From an uncultured Lachnospiraceae bacterium (GTDB lineage: Bacteria; Bacillota; Clostridia; Lachnospirales; Lachnospiraceae), in assembly GCA_910584685.1 (NCBI GenBank), contig CAJUAO010000011.1, positions 47,230 to 111,229 on the forward strand: a DNA stretch of 64,000 nucleotides. The letters are read 5' to 3'. The notes below the pieces were generated by a model. The model ran no database searches. It worked only from the letters and a program-made list of their open reading frames with translations, and had not been told where the DNA came from. Positions 53,792-62,172 of the stretch are shown piece by piece. Both the position numbers and the translations under genes were made by a program. The first letter of the stretch is position 1, and every line of letters begins with the position of its first letter.

Positions 53792-56092
53792 ATGGCTGAG
53801 GAAAAAGTTATTATCAGTGACAGCAGTATTACAGGACAAATAGAAAATGCAGTTAAGGACCCGAAGGATTACGAGAATCCATCAAGGCTGTATGATAAAT
53901 TAATAGAAACTATACGTAAATATCATCCGTCTACCGATGTATCACAGGTACAAAAGGCATATAATATTGCATTTGAGGCTCATAAGGAGCAGAAGCGGCG
54001 TTCCGGAGAGCCTTATATTATTCATCCTGTTTCAGTTGCTATTATACTGGCGGATATGGAGCTTGACAAGGAAACCATAGTGGCAGGAATACTCCATGAT
54101 GTAGTGGAGGATACTGTTATGACGCTTGAGGATATTGAAAAAGAATTTGGTGCAGAGGTTGCGCTGTTGGTAGACGGCGTCACAAAGCTGACACAGTTGT
54201 CATATTCCAAGGACAAGGTGGAGATACAGGCTGAAAATCTCAGGAAGATGTTTCTTGCCATGGCAAAGGACATAAGAGTTATCCTAATAAAGCTAGCGGA
54301 CCGTCTTCACAATATGCGTACTCTTGAATATCAGACTCCGGCAAAGCAGAGAGAAAAGGCCAGGGAGACTATGGATATTTATGCTCCTATAGCAGATAGA
54401 CTTGGTATTTCCAAAATAAAGATAGAGCTAGATGATTTGTCCCTTATGTATTTGGAGCCGGAGAAGTTTAATGAAATAGCGTATCAGCGGAATGTTAAGT
54501 TCAGCTCAGGAGAGGAGCTTATAAAGGAGCTGGTAAGGGAGGTAAACGATTTTGTAAAGGAGGCTGAAATAGACGCCATTGTATATGGAAGAATGAAGCA
54601 TATTTTCAGCATTTACAAAAAGATGGTAAACAGCAATAAAACCTTTGACCAGATACTGGATTTATTTGCCGTTCGCATAATTGTGGACAGTGTAAAGGAC
54701 TGCTATACGGCCCTCGGCATTATACATGATAAGTATAAGCCTATACAGGGACGATTTAAGGATTATATTTCCATGCCAAAGCCAAATATGTACCAGTCCC
54801 TTCATACTACCCTTATTGGCCCGTCAGGACAGCCCTTTGAGATACAGATAAGAACAAAGGATATGCACAGAACGGCGGAATATGGTATTGCAGCTCACTG
54901 GAAATATAAGGAGGGTATAAAGGGAGAGGCAAGCGCCGCAAATGAGGAGCAGAAGCTAAGCTGGCTTAGGGAAATACTTGAATGGCAGAAGGAAATGTCT
55001 GATAATAAGGAGTTTATGAGCGTTTTAAAGAGCGATTTAAATCTTTTTGCAGAAGACGTATACTGCTTTACACCTAAAGGAGACGTAAAAAACCTTCCAA
55101 ACGGCTCTACCCCTATAGATTTTGCGTACAGCATACACAGCGCCGTAGGCAATAAAATGGTAGGGGCAAGAGTAAACGGAAAGATGGTAAATATAGATTA
55201 TGTAATTAAAAACGGTGACAGAATTGAGATTATTACCTCCCAGAACTGCAAGGGGCCAAGCAGGGACTGGCTTAATATATGTAAGAGCACACAGGCTAAA
55301 AATAAGATTAACCAGTGGTTTAAGACTGAGCTTAAAGAGGATAATATAGTAAAGGGCAAGGCTCTTGTAGACAAATACTGTAAGTCAAAGGGTATTGTAT
55401 TGTCTGATATTGCAAAGCCGGATGTTATGAGTAAAGTCCTTAGAAAGTATAGCTGTAAGGATTGGGATTCACTTATGGCAGCCATAGGCCACGGCGGGCT
55501 TAAGGAAGGCCAGATTATCAATAAGCTTATAGAGGAATGTGAGAAGAAAAACAAGAAGACCGTATCAGATGAGGAAATCCTTGAGGAGCTGTCAACAAAT
55601 AAGGACAATCAATATGTGATTAAGCCAAAGGGAGCTATTTTAGTAAGAGGAACCCACGATGTAACGGTGAGATGTTCAAAGTGCTGTAATCCTGTTCCGG
55701 GAGATGAGATTGTAGGCTTTGTCACAAGAGGAAGAGGCATTACCGTTCACAGAACGGATTGTGTTAATATTATGAATATGCCGGAGGTAGAAAGAAACAG
55801 AATAGTTAAGGTTGAGTGGGACGGTAACTATGAGGAGGAAGTATCAGACCAGAAATATATTGCGGAAATAAAAATATATGCAACAAACAGGACAGGACTT
55901 CTTGCAGATATTTCCCATATATTTACCGAGAGGAATATAGATGTGAGAAGCATTAACAGCCGTACCAGCAAGCAGGGAATAGCAACCATTTCCATGTCAT
56001 TCCTTATCGGAGGGAAGAATGAGCTTACAAGGCTTATTGAAAAGGTCAGACAGGTGGAAAGCATAGTAGATATTATAAGAACGGCAGGTTAA
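53792..56092 (+). CDS. relA: Bifunctional (p)ppGpp synthetase/hydrolase
   Basis: 766 residues, long RSH protein. The N-terminal HD hydrolase has YIIHPVSVA and ILHDVVEDT (near 100), so hydrolysis should be intact. The synthetase domain (about 240-350) has YGRMKHIFSIYKKM and a GRFKDYISMPKPNMYQSLHT stretch. TGS (about 390-450), a helical zinc-finger part with Cys pairs (CSKCCNPV) and a C-terminal ACT domain follow. It makes and degrades the stringent alarmone. Confidence 0.97.
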   Translation: MAEEKVIISDSSITGQIENAVKDPKDYENPSRLYDKLIETIRKYHPSTDVSQVQKAYNIAFEAHKEQKRRSGEPYIIHPVSVAIILADMELDKETIVAGILHDVVEDTVMTLEDIEKEFGAEVALLVDGVTKLTQLSYSKDKVEIQAENLRKMFLAMAKDIRVILIKLADRLHNMRTLEYQTPAKQREKARETMDIYAPIADRLGISKIKIELDDLSLMYLEPEKFNEIAYQRNVKFSSGEELIKELVREVNDFVKEAEIDAIVYGRMKHIFSIYKKMVNSNKTFDQILDLFAVRIIVDSVKDCYTALGIIHDKYKPIQGRFKDYISMPKPNMYQSLHTTLIGPSGQPFEIQIRTKDMHRTAEYGIAAHWKYKEGIKGEASAANEEQKLSWLREILEWQKEMSDNKEFMSVLKSDLNLFAEDVYCFTPKGDVKNLPNGSTPIDFAYSIHSAVGNKMVGARVNGKMVNIDYVIKNGDRIEIITSQNCKGPSRDWLNICKSTQAKNKINQWFKTELKEDNIVKGKALVDKYCKSKGIVLSDIAKPDVMSKVLRKYSCKDWDSLMAAIGHGGLKEGQIINKLIEECEKKNKKTVSDEEILEELSTNKDNQYVIKPKGAILVRGTHDVTVRCSKCCNPVPGDEIVGFVTRGRGITVHRTDCVNIMNMPEVERNRIVKVEWDGNYEEEVSDQKYIAEIKIYATNRTGLLADISHIFTERNIDVRSINSRTSKQGIATISMSFLIGGKNELTRLIEKVRQVESIVDIIRTAG

Positions 56093-56096
56093 TAAC

Positions 56097-56741
56097 ATGG
56101 TTTCAATAGTAAGAAAAGGAAAAATTAATATATGTAAAATGACCTTAGGCAGTATGGTCACAAATACATATATTGTCTATGGAGAAAAGGGCGAGGGCTT
56201 TATTGTGGACCCTGCCGCTGAGAGTGAGATTATAAAAATAAAGACAACTGAGCTAAAGACGGATATAAAGGCAATATTGCTGACTCATGGGCATTTTGAC
56301 CATATAGGCGCGTTGGATAAGGTAAAGGAGATATATAATGCAGACGTTTATGCAGGTGAGAAGGAAAAGGAAATTCTTTCAAGCAGTGAAAAAAATCTTT
56401 CAGCGTACTTTGATAAACCGTTTACCGCTAAGGCGGATATATATGTAAGAGATGGTGAGGTTATAAGCATAGCAGGCTTTGATATAAGGGTAATAGAAAC
56501 GCCGGGACACACAATAGGGAGCGTATGCTATCTTGTATCAAAGGAGGAGGAGCAGGCGCTTATAAGCGGAGATACGCTTTTTTCAGGCAGCTACGGAAGG
56601 TATGATTTTCCTACGGGAAGCCGCCGTCAGCTTATGAGTTCTATTAAGGATAAGCTTCTTACGCTTGACGACGGGCTTTTGGTATATCCGGGACATAATG
56701 AGGAGACTACCATAGGGGAGGAAAAGGCGTTGTATTTATAA
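56097..56741 (+). CDS. Metallo-beta-lactamase fold hydrolase (glyoxalase II-like)
   Basis: 214 residues. The metal motif THGHFDHIGAL (near 62), ETPGHTIGS, SGDTLF and YPGHNEETT give the complete HxHxDH set and later ligands. Such small proteins are often annotated YcbL-like hydroxyacylglutathione hydrolases. It starts 5 bases after relA, so it is part of that operon. Weak ribosome-binding site suggests coupling to relA translation. Confidence 0.9.
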   Translation: MVSIVRKGKINICKMTLGSMVTNTYIVYGEKGEGFIVDPAAESEIIKIKTTELKTDIKAILLTHGHFDHIGALDKVKEIYNADVYAGEKEKEILSSSEKNLSAYFDKPFTAKADIYVRDGEVISIAGFDIRVIETPGHTIGSVCYLVSKEEEQALISGDTLFSGSYGRYDFPTGSRRQLMSSIKDKLLTLDDGLLVYPGHNEETTIGEEKALYL

Positions 56742-56771
56742 AATTTGATACAGGCTGAGGGGGCAAAAGAT

Positions 56772-57539
56772 ATGATATTAAATAATAATTATCCTATATG
56801 TGAATTTGATACTAGTAAAAATCCAATTATTCATCCAACGAATTTTTTAGATAAAGGTCTTCCGGAAAAATGTGTTATTACTTTTTTCAGGAAGGAGCTT
56901 GAGGAATTTGTACGGGAAAACAATCTTCCTGTTATTGGACATCTTAACTCAGAAGTGTTTGATATACCTATTTATGAATATGTATATGGTGAAGACAGAC
57001 TTTGCATTACGATGGCGTTTTGCGGTGGGCCGGGTGCGGCTGTAACGATAGAAGAACTGCATGCTATGGGCTGTGAAAAATTCATAATTTGCGGTGGCGC
57101 AGGGGCATTGACAAAGGACAGTAAAGTAGGAGAGATTATTATCCCAGTCTCTGCGGTCAGGGATGAGGGGACATCCTATCATTATTTAGAGCCGTCCCGC
57201 GAAATTGAATGTCATAAAGAGACGGTTGAGATCGTTGTTTCCTGTTTGAAACAAATGGGGATTCCATTTACAACAGGAAAAACATGGACAAATGACGCAA
57301 TATACAGAGAAACTCCTGATATGATTGAATTAAGACGAAATGAGGGATGTATAACTGTGGAAATGGAAGCGGCAGCTTTTTTTGCAGTATCCCGGTATTA
57401 TAATATTCCCCTTGCCCAGTTATTATATGCCGGTGACGATGTAAGCGGTGAGGTGTGGGATTCCCGAAATTGGAATATGCAAAAGAATATACGATATAAT
57501 TTAATTTCCTCTGCAATTGAAGTTATAAAGAAATTATAA
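56772..57539 (+). CDS. Nucleoside phosphorylase family protein
   Basis: 255 residues, PNP_UDP_1 fold. Phosphate/base-site patterns are TMAFCGGPGAAVTIEEL and ICGGAGAL, and VEMEAAAFFAVSRY is the ribose-binding Glu motif. Substrate could be uridine or a purine nucleoside. The ATG at 56772 follows GAGGGGG; a TTG at 56745 is less likely. Closest neighbours are accessory genes. Confidence 0.87.
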   Translation: MILNNNYPICEFDTSKNPIIHPTNFLDKGLPEKCVITFFRKELEEFVRENNLPVIGHLNSEVFDIPIYEYVYGEDRLCITMAFCGGPGAAVTIEELHAMGCEKFIICGGAGALTKDSKVGEIIIPVSAVRDEGTSYHYLEPSREIECHKETVEIVVSCLKQMGIPFTTGKTWTNDAIYRETPDMIELRRNEGCITVEMEAAAFFAVSRYYNIPLAQLLYAGDDVSGEVWDSRNWNMQKNIRYNLISSAIEVIKKL

Positions 57540-57599
57540 AGAGTATATATTTATAAGCTCTAAGCTTATATTTTTGACTGTTAGCAGGGAGGGATAAAA

Positions 57600-58382
57600 A
57601 TGACAGACGGACATATTCATATTGAACGTGGAGCGTACACGCTTGATTGGATAAATCAATTTGTAAGTAAAGCAGTTGAAATGGAAATTGATGAAATACG
57701 TCTGCTTGAGCATTGCTATAGATTTGAAGAGTTTGTTCCAATGTATGATTCCGTGTGCGCATATAGTGAATATGTAAATGCATGGTTTCACAGAAAAGCA
57801 GGCGTGCATAAACTGGCGGATTATTTGGAACTTATGGAACGGGTTAGAAACGAGGAGTTTCCGGTAGAAATCAAGTTTGGTCTTGAAATATGCTATTTTA
57901 AAGAATTTGAAGGCTTTACTTCTGAACTTACAAAGGATAAAGGCTTTGATTTTTTATTGGGAAGCATACATTTTGTTGATAATTTTGCTTTCGACCATAA
58001 AGCCTGTCATTGGGAAGGGCTTGATGTTGATAAAATATATCGCAGGTATTTTGAGGATTCTGTTTCATTGGCAAAAAGCAGAATATTTGACGGTATCGGT
58101 CATCCGGATGCAATAAAGTTATTCGGTCATAAGCCTTCCTATTCACTATCAGAATACTATGAGAGTCTGGCTAAAGAACTCTCAAAAAGTAATATGTATG
58201 CAGAGCAAAATAGCGGAGTCGCCAGAAGATGTCCAGAAACGGCTGAACTTGGCATGGATGAAGAAATGCTTAGGATATTGAAAAAAAATAATGTGAAAAT
58301 CATTACTTCGTCTGATGCGCATTGCCCTGAAGACGTTGGATATAAGATTAAGGAACTTAACAGCCTTATAATGAAGTCATAG
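57600..58382 (+). CDS. PHP-domain phosphoesterase (histidinol-phosphatase-like)
   Basis: 260 residues. Metal ligands are seen in DGHIHIE, LLEHCYRF, LGLEICYF-type (Glu near 100), LGSIHFVD, GHPDAIKLFGH and SSDAHCPED. This set fits PHP histidinol phosphatases (HisK) and relatives. It lies 60 bases after the phosphorylase gene. RBS AGGGAGG. The substrate is not proven. Confidence 0.85.
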   Translation: MTDGHIHIERGAYTLDWINQFVSKAVEMEIDEIRLLEHCYRFEEFVPMYDSVCAYSEYVNAWFHRKAGVHKLADYLELMERVRNEEFPVEIKFGLEICYFKEFEGFTSELTKDKGFDFLLGSIHFVDNFAFDHKACHWEGLDVDKIYRRYFEDSVSLAKSRIFDGIGHPDAIKLFGHKPSYSLSEYYESLAKELSKSNMYAEQNSGVARRCPETAELGMDEEMLRILKKNNVKIITSSDAHCPEDVGYKIKELNSLIMKS

Positions 58383-58416
58383 AAATAAAAAATAATAAGC
58401 GCCGTTGGAGGTAAAT

Positions 58417-58677
58417 ATGTCAGAATTAACAGCCATGAAGAACATTGGTAAAGAAATGGAAAAAAAGCTTATATCTGTTGGTATTGATTCATCCGAGAAA
58501 CTAATAGAGATAGGCGCAAAAGACGCATTTCTTAAGCTAAAGCAGAAATATCCAAATGTTTGTCTGGTGCATTTATATACATTAGAGGGTGCAATTCATG
58601 ATATAGAATATAACAGACTTTCAGAAGATACAAAAAGGGAATTGAAAGAATTTAGCATTTTTCTGAAAAAAAGTTAG
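58417..58677 (+). CDS. TfoX C-terminal domain protein
   Basis: 86 residues, TfoX_C (helix-hairpin-helix-like) domain alone: SELTAMKNIGKEMEKKLISVGIDSSEKLIEIGAKDAF is its typical start. It may bind DNA or serve in a regulatory complex. RBS TTGGAGG. Its last codons overlap a remnant antitoxin reading frame that begins right at its stop. Confidence 0.85.
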   Translation: MSELTAMKNIGKEMEKKLISVGIDSSEKLIEIGAKDAFLKLKQKYPNVCLVHLYTLEGAIHDIEYNRLSEDTKRELKEFSIFLKKS

Positions 58678-58918
58678 ATGCTTTGTTTAAAGATTTAGGA
58701 ACAGACACAACAACTGCAATCCGTATGTTTTTAACACAGGCGCTGGCAGTAAATGGTTTCATTTTGAAATAAAAAGAGCAGCAGCAAATCCATATGAAGC
58801 ATTAACAGAACATGAAATATTAGATAAGCTGGAAAAGTCACGTGAGCATGCGAAACAGGGGATGTATAGATATGCAGCAGGAGCTTCTTATGATATGAGG
58901 GCAAAGTATGGATTATAA
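58674..58918 (+). pseudogene. RelB/DinJ-like antitoxin remnant
   Basis: One frame reads LDALFKDLGTDTTTAIRMFL then TQALAVNGF; about 30 codons later a one-base deletion near 58765 shifts the frame, and the other frame continues FEIKRAAANPYEALTEHEIL to a stop at 58918. This is a RelB/DinJ antitoxin sequence. The N-terminus (about 12 residues) is lost where it abuts the TfoX-like gene. Confidence 0.8.
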
Positions 58919-59069
58919 GGTAGTGTTTACTAAGGATGCAGAAGAGGATTTAGAGTGTTTTATTAAATATCTTTTTATTGAGAAAAATAGTATGCAGGCA
59001 ACAGAAAATGTACTGAATGATTACGATGCAACAATGTATTCCTGGAGAAGTGATTTATCAAAACTGTAA
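58908..59069 (+). pseudogene. RelE/YafQ/ParE-like toxin remnant
   Basis: The frame MDYKVVFTKDAEEDLECFIKYL continues with ENVLNDYDATMYSWRSDLSKL and then stops, after 53 residues. A full toxin of this type has about 90-110 residues, so the catalytic C-terminus is gone. Its start overlaps the antitoxin stop, as in intact modules. Downstream bases to 59130 show further scrambled remnant. Confidence 0.78.
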
Positions 59070-59134
59070 GAAGCATAGGATAAGAAAAAGTACAGGAACA
59101 AAAGAGAAATTGGGAATTGTAAAGGAGAGATTAA

Positions 59135-59752
59135 ATGAAAAATCCATGGGAAGAAATTTCTTTATCCGATTATGAAAATCATATGAAATCAGACTCTGTT
59201 ATGCAGTTACAAGCAATGAACGAAATGATGAAAGGTCAAATTAACTCCTATCCTGCTTCAAATATAATGATATTAGGTATTGCAGGCGGCAATGGTCTTG
59301 AACATATATCAAAAGATAAATTTGAAAGAGTATATGGAGTAGATGTCAATTCTGGCTATTTGAAAGAAGTTACTCAAAGATATTCATGTTTAGACGGAAT
59401 TTTGCAATGTTTATGTATCAATTTGATAAATGAGACTGATAAGCTTCCGAAATCAGATATGATTATAGCAAATCTGTTGATTGAGTATATTGGCTATGAA
59501 TGTTTTGAGAAAGCAGTCAGGCAGGTAAATCCAAAATATGTTTCATGTATTATTCAAATCAATATAAAAGATAATTGGGTATCGGACTCGCCATATTTGC
59601 ATGTGTTTGACAGACTTGCACAGGTACATCATCAAATTGAAGAACATACTTTAGAAAAAACAATGCTTGAAATTGGCTATCATAAAATCAACACTTTAGA
59701 GCATATGCTGCCTAATGGTAAGAAACTGGTTCAGATAGATTTTGTAAGATGA
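59135..59752 (+). CDS. SAM-dependent methyltransferase-like protein
   Basis: 205 residues. A Rossmann-type motif I (NIMILGIAGGNGLEHI) and an acidic motif II (RVYGVDVNSGYL) point to a class I methyltransferase; motif IV is DMIIANLLIEYI. Substrate unknown. RBS AAAGGAGAG. Monocistronic, with a terminator behind it. Confidence 0.82.
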   Translation: MKNPWEEISLSDYENHMKSDSVMQLQAMNEMMKGQINSYPASNIMILGIAGGNGLEHISKDKFERVYGVDVNSGYLKEVTQRYSCLDGILQCLCINLINETDKLPKSDMIIANLLIEYIGYECFEKAVRQVNPKYVSCIIQINIKDNWVSDSPYLHVFDRLAQVHHQIEEHTLEKTMLEIGYHKINTLEHMLPNGKKLVQIDFVR

Positions 59753-59766
59753 ATTGCTTTAAAACG

Positions 59767-59798
59767 GCAGATATACAAAAGTGTGTAGCTGCTTTTTT
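59767..59798 (+). terminator. Terminator after methyltransferase gene
   Basis: GCAG-type arms around ATATACAAAAGTGTGTA close with GCTGC and are followed by seven T (59792-59798). Confidence 0.65.
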
Positions 59799-59842
59799 TA
59801 TAGAGTTTAATTAACGTATATTACTTATATGATTAACTTATA

Positions 59843-59871
59843 TTGACATATAATAACGAAAGTGGTAATAT
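59843..59871 (+). promoter_or_regulatory. Promoter of DeoR-phosphatase operon
   Basis: TTGACA (59843-59848), 17 bases, TAATAT (59866-59871), about 33 bases before the DeoR start. Confidence 0.7.
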
Positions 59872-59903
59872 ACAATATATCAACAAATGAAGGGAGATAG
59901 TAT

Positions 59904-60680
59904 ATGTTTATTGAAGAAAGACATCAGGCTATTTTAGACTGGCTAAAGGAGAACGGAAGCATTAGTACTTCCGATATACAAGAGAATTATGGAGTCAGCT
60001 ACGAATCAGCCAAACGGGATTTAAGGATTTTAGAAGAAAAAGGCTTGTTAAAAAGAACTCATGGAGGAGCGCTGCCAATACGTCAGGTAGCTGCTGCAAG
60101 ACCGGAAAATTTAACAATTAAGAATTATGAGAGTGTAAAGAAAAATTATTTTTTAATTGCTAAAAAGGCTATTGAGATAATTGAAAACAATGATGTTATC
60201 TTTCTTTCATCCACAACCGTATGTTATTTTATAGCGCAGCATTTACCGGATAATTTAAAACTCAGAGTGGTTACAAACTCTATTATTATAGCAGAAGAGC
60301 TTAGAGTAAAGGAAAATGTTTCAGTTATTTTGTTAGGGGGTGAGATGGATAAAAAAGGGAATTGTTATGATGGGATTGCAATAGAAACCGTAAGAAAGCT
60401 TCGCATGGACAAATGCTTTATATGTACGTCGGCAATTTCGGCAGAATTTGGTATGTCCATTCAAAGAACGGCAGCGATAAGTTTTTTTAACGGAGTGATG
60501 GATAGCTCAAAAAGAAAAATAGGTTTATTTCCAAAGGAAAAAATAGGCTTTGATTCTATTGTCAGCATTAGTCCGGCTGAAAGATTAGATATGCTGATTA
60601 CAGACTGGGACGCTATGGAAGAGGATTTGGAATTGTTTAGGGAAAAGGGAATAGAAGTTATAGTTGTAGAAAAGGAGTAG
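59904..60680 (+). CDS. DeoR family transcriptional regulator
   Basis: 258 residues. The N-terminal DeoR helix-turn-helix is RHQAILDWLKENGSISTSDI and a basic KRTHGGALP follows. The C-terminal DeoRC sugar-phosphate-binding domain has SSTTVCYFIAQHL and the later FICTSAISAEFG. It probably senses a phosphorylated sugar. RBS AAGGGAG. The phosphatase gene starts 5 bases after its stop, so they form one operon. Confidence 0.92.
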   Translation: MFIEERHQAILDWLKENGSISTSDIQENYGVSYESAKRDLRILEEKGLLKRTHGGALPIRQVAAARPENLTIKNYESVKKNYFLIAKKAIEIIENNDVIFLSSTTVCYFIAQHLPDNLKLRVVTNSIIIAEELRVKENVSVILLGGEMDKKGNCYDGIAIETVRKLRMDKCFICTSAISAEFGMSIQRTAAISFFNGVMDSSKRKIGLFPKEKIGFDSIVSISPAERLDMLITDWDAMEEDLELFREKGIEVIVVEKE

Positions 60681-60685
60681 AGGAT

Positions 60686-62008
60686 ATGGCATCAAGAATA
60701 TTACATTTGGCAGCGGCAGAAATGATAATGAGGCAGTTAGAAATAAATGATAAGAATCGCTTTCGCTTAGGGATTATTCTTCCTGACGCCTATAATATGA
60801 AAGGGTCAAAGGAGGACAGCCATTTAAAAATATCAGTTATGGGAAATAGCAGAAAAACATATGATTTAGATAAATTCAGACATATATTCAGAGAGCAGAT
60901 GACGGAGGATGAATTGTATATGGGATATTATCTGCATTTAGTCCAGGACTTGGTTTTTCGCAGGCTGCTATATGGAAAATATGGCTTTAATCCATTAATT
61001 AAAGGTAATGTACAGCGTTTGTATAACGATTATCTTTTAATTAATAAATACGCTATAAAAAAGTATGAAATAACGAATAATGTACAGATGACAGACAGGC
61101 TTAAGGAGGAAAAGCTTTCTTCATTTTGGCAGTTTGAAGCAAAAGGCTTTTTGGAGGCGTTAAAGAATGATTTTAATTATAAATGCCAGGGGGAGATATT
61201 TTTCTTTAAGGAAAGTATGGCAGATGAGTTTATTCATAGCGCTGCGGATATATGCGTTAAAGAAATAAAAGCAATAGAAAATGGTGAAAATTATATAGAT
61301 TCATATGAATATTCATGGGAAAGCGAAAAAGTCAGCCTGTTTATAACAACGCAGAATACAAGAGAGTTAGGAGGCTATAAGACGCATAGTGGAAAAATAA
61401 CAAAATCAGATTCCCTGATACGAAGCGATGTTCAAAATTTTCCTTCACAAGAGGATTTTGAATATTTAAAAAAGCATAATATTACTACTGTAATAGATAT
61501 GCGAAAAAAACAAGAGGTTGACAGAAAGCCAAGCGGCTTTGTTAATAAGGAGGGTATTTCATATTATAATTTTCAGGTGGAGCAGGGGAGCAGTGTGCCA
61601 AAAACGGCAGAGGAGGTGCCAAAAGAATATATTAACATTGCATGTGCAAAGGCTATGACAGATGTATTCAGGTGCATTTCCAACTCAAAGGGAGGTGTGA
61701 TGTTTAACTGTACGGCAGGCAAGGACAGAACGGGAGTGGTAGCTGCAATTTTACTATGTCATGCAGGAGTTAGTGACGAGGATATTATTGAAAACTATGT
61801 ATTAACAAAGGAATATGGAAAAGAGCGGTTAGAGCTTGTACATAAGAATTTTCCTGATGCAGACATGAACATTATAACGCCTGATACTAAATTTATGGAA
61901 CAATTTTTATACTTGTTTAGGGAGAAATTTGGCGATACAAAAAATTATTTTAGGGAAATAGGCTTAAGCTTAGAGGAAATAAACAGAATTACAGGAAAGC
62001 TTATATAA
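60686..62008 (+). CDS. Fusion: phospholipase-C-like domain plus tyrosine phosphatase
   Basis: 440 residues. The N-terminal half (about 1-205) begins SRILHLAAAEMIM with YYLHLVQDLVFRR later, a pattern like the zinc-dependent phospholipase C/nuclease family in which His and Asp bind metal. The C-terminal half (about 210-440) is a protein tyrosine phosphatase of the Y_phosphatase3 type: NTRELGGYKT, LIRSD and the CX5R loop FNCTAGKDRTG (near 342). No signal peptide. Follows deoR by 5 bases. Confidence 0.8.
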   Translation: MASRILHLAAAEMIMRQLEINDKNRFRLGIILPDAYNMKGSKEDSHLKISVMGNSRKTYDLDKFRHIFREQMTEDELYMGYYLHLVQDLVFRRLLYGKYGFNPLIKGNVQRLYNDYLLINKYAIKKYEITNNVQMTDRLKEEKLSSFWQFEAKGFLEALKNDFNYKCQGEIFFFKESMADEFIHSAADICVKEIKAIENGENYIDSYEYSWESEKVSLFITTQNTRELGGYKTHSGKITKSDSLIRSDVQNFPSQEDFEYLKKHNITTVIDMRKKQEVDRKPSGFVNKEGISYYNFQVEQGSSVPKTAEEVPKEYINIACAKAMTDVFRCISNSKGGVMFNCTAGKDRTGVVAAILLCHAGVSDEDIIENYVLTKEYGKERLELVHKNFPDADMNIITPDTKFMEQFLYLFREKFGDTKNYFREIGLSLEEINRITGKLI

Positions 62009-62172
62009 AAATGTAAAGATATTATGTAATGCTAATATATAGCAAGTAATAGACATATTTTAATACGTAAAAATTTTAAAATCCTCCAACATTTTTAAAT
62101 AAAACGCTACTTATATAATGAGTACTCAAACAATCCGGGAAAACATAAAAACAGGGAAAGCAGGTTAAGGCA

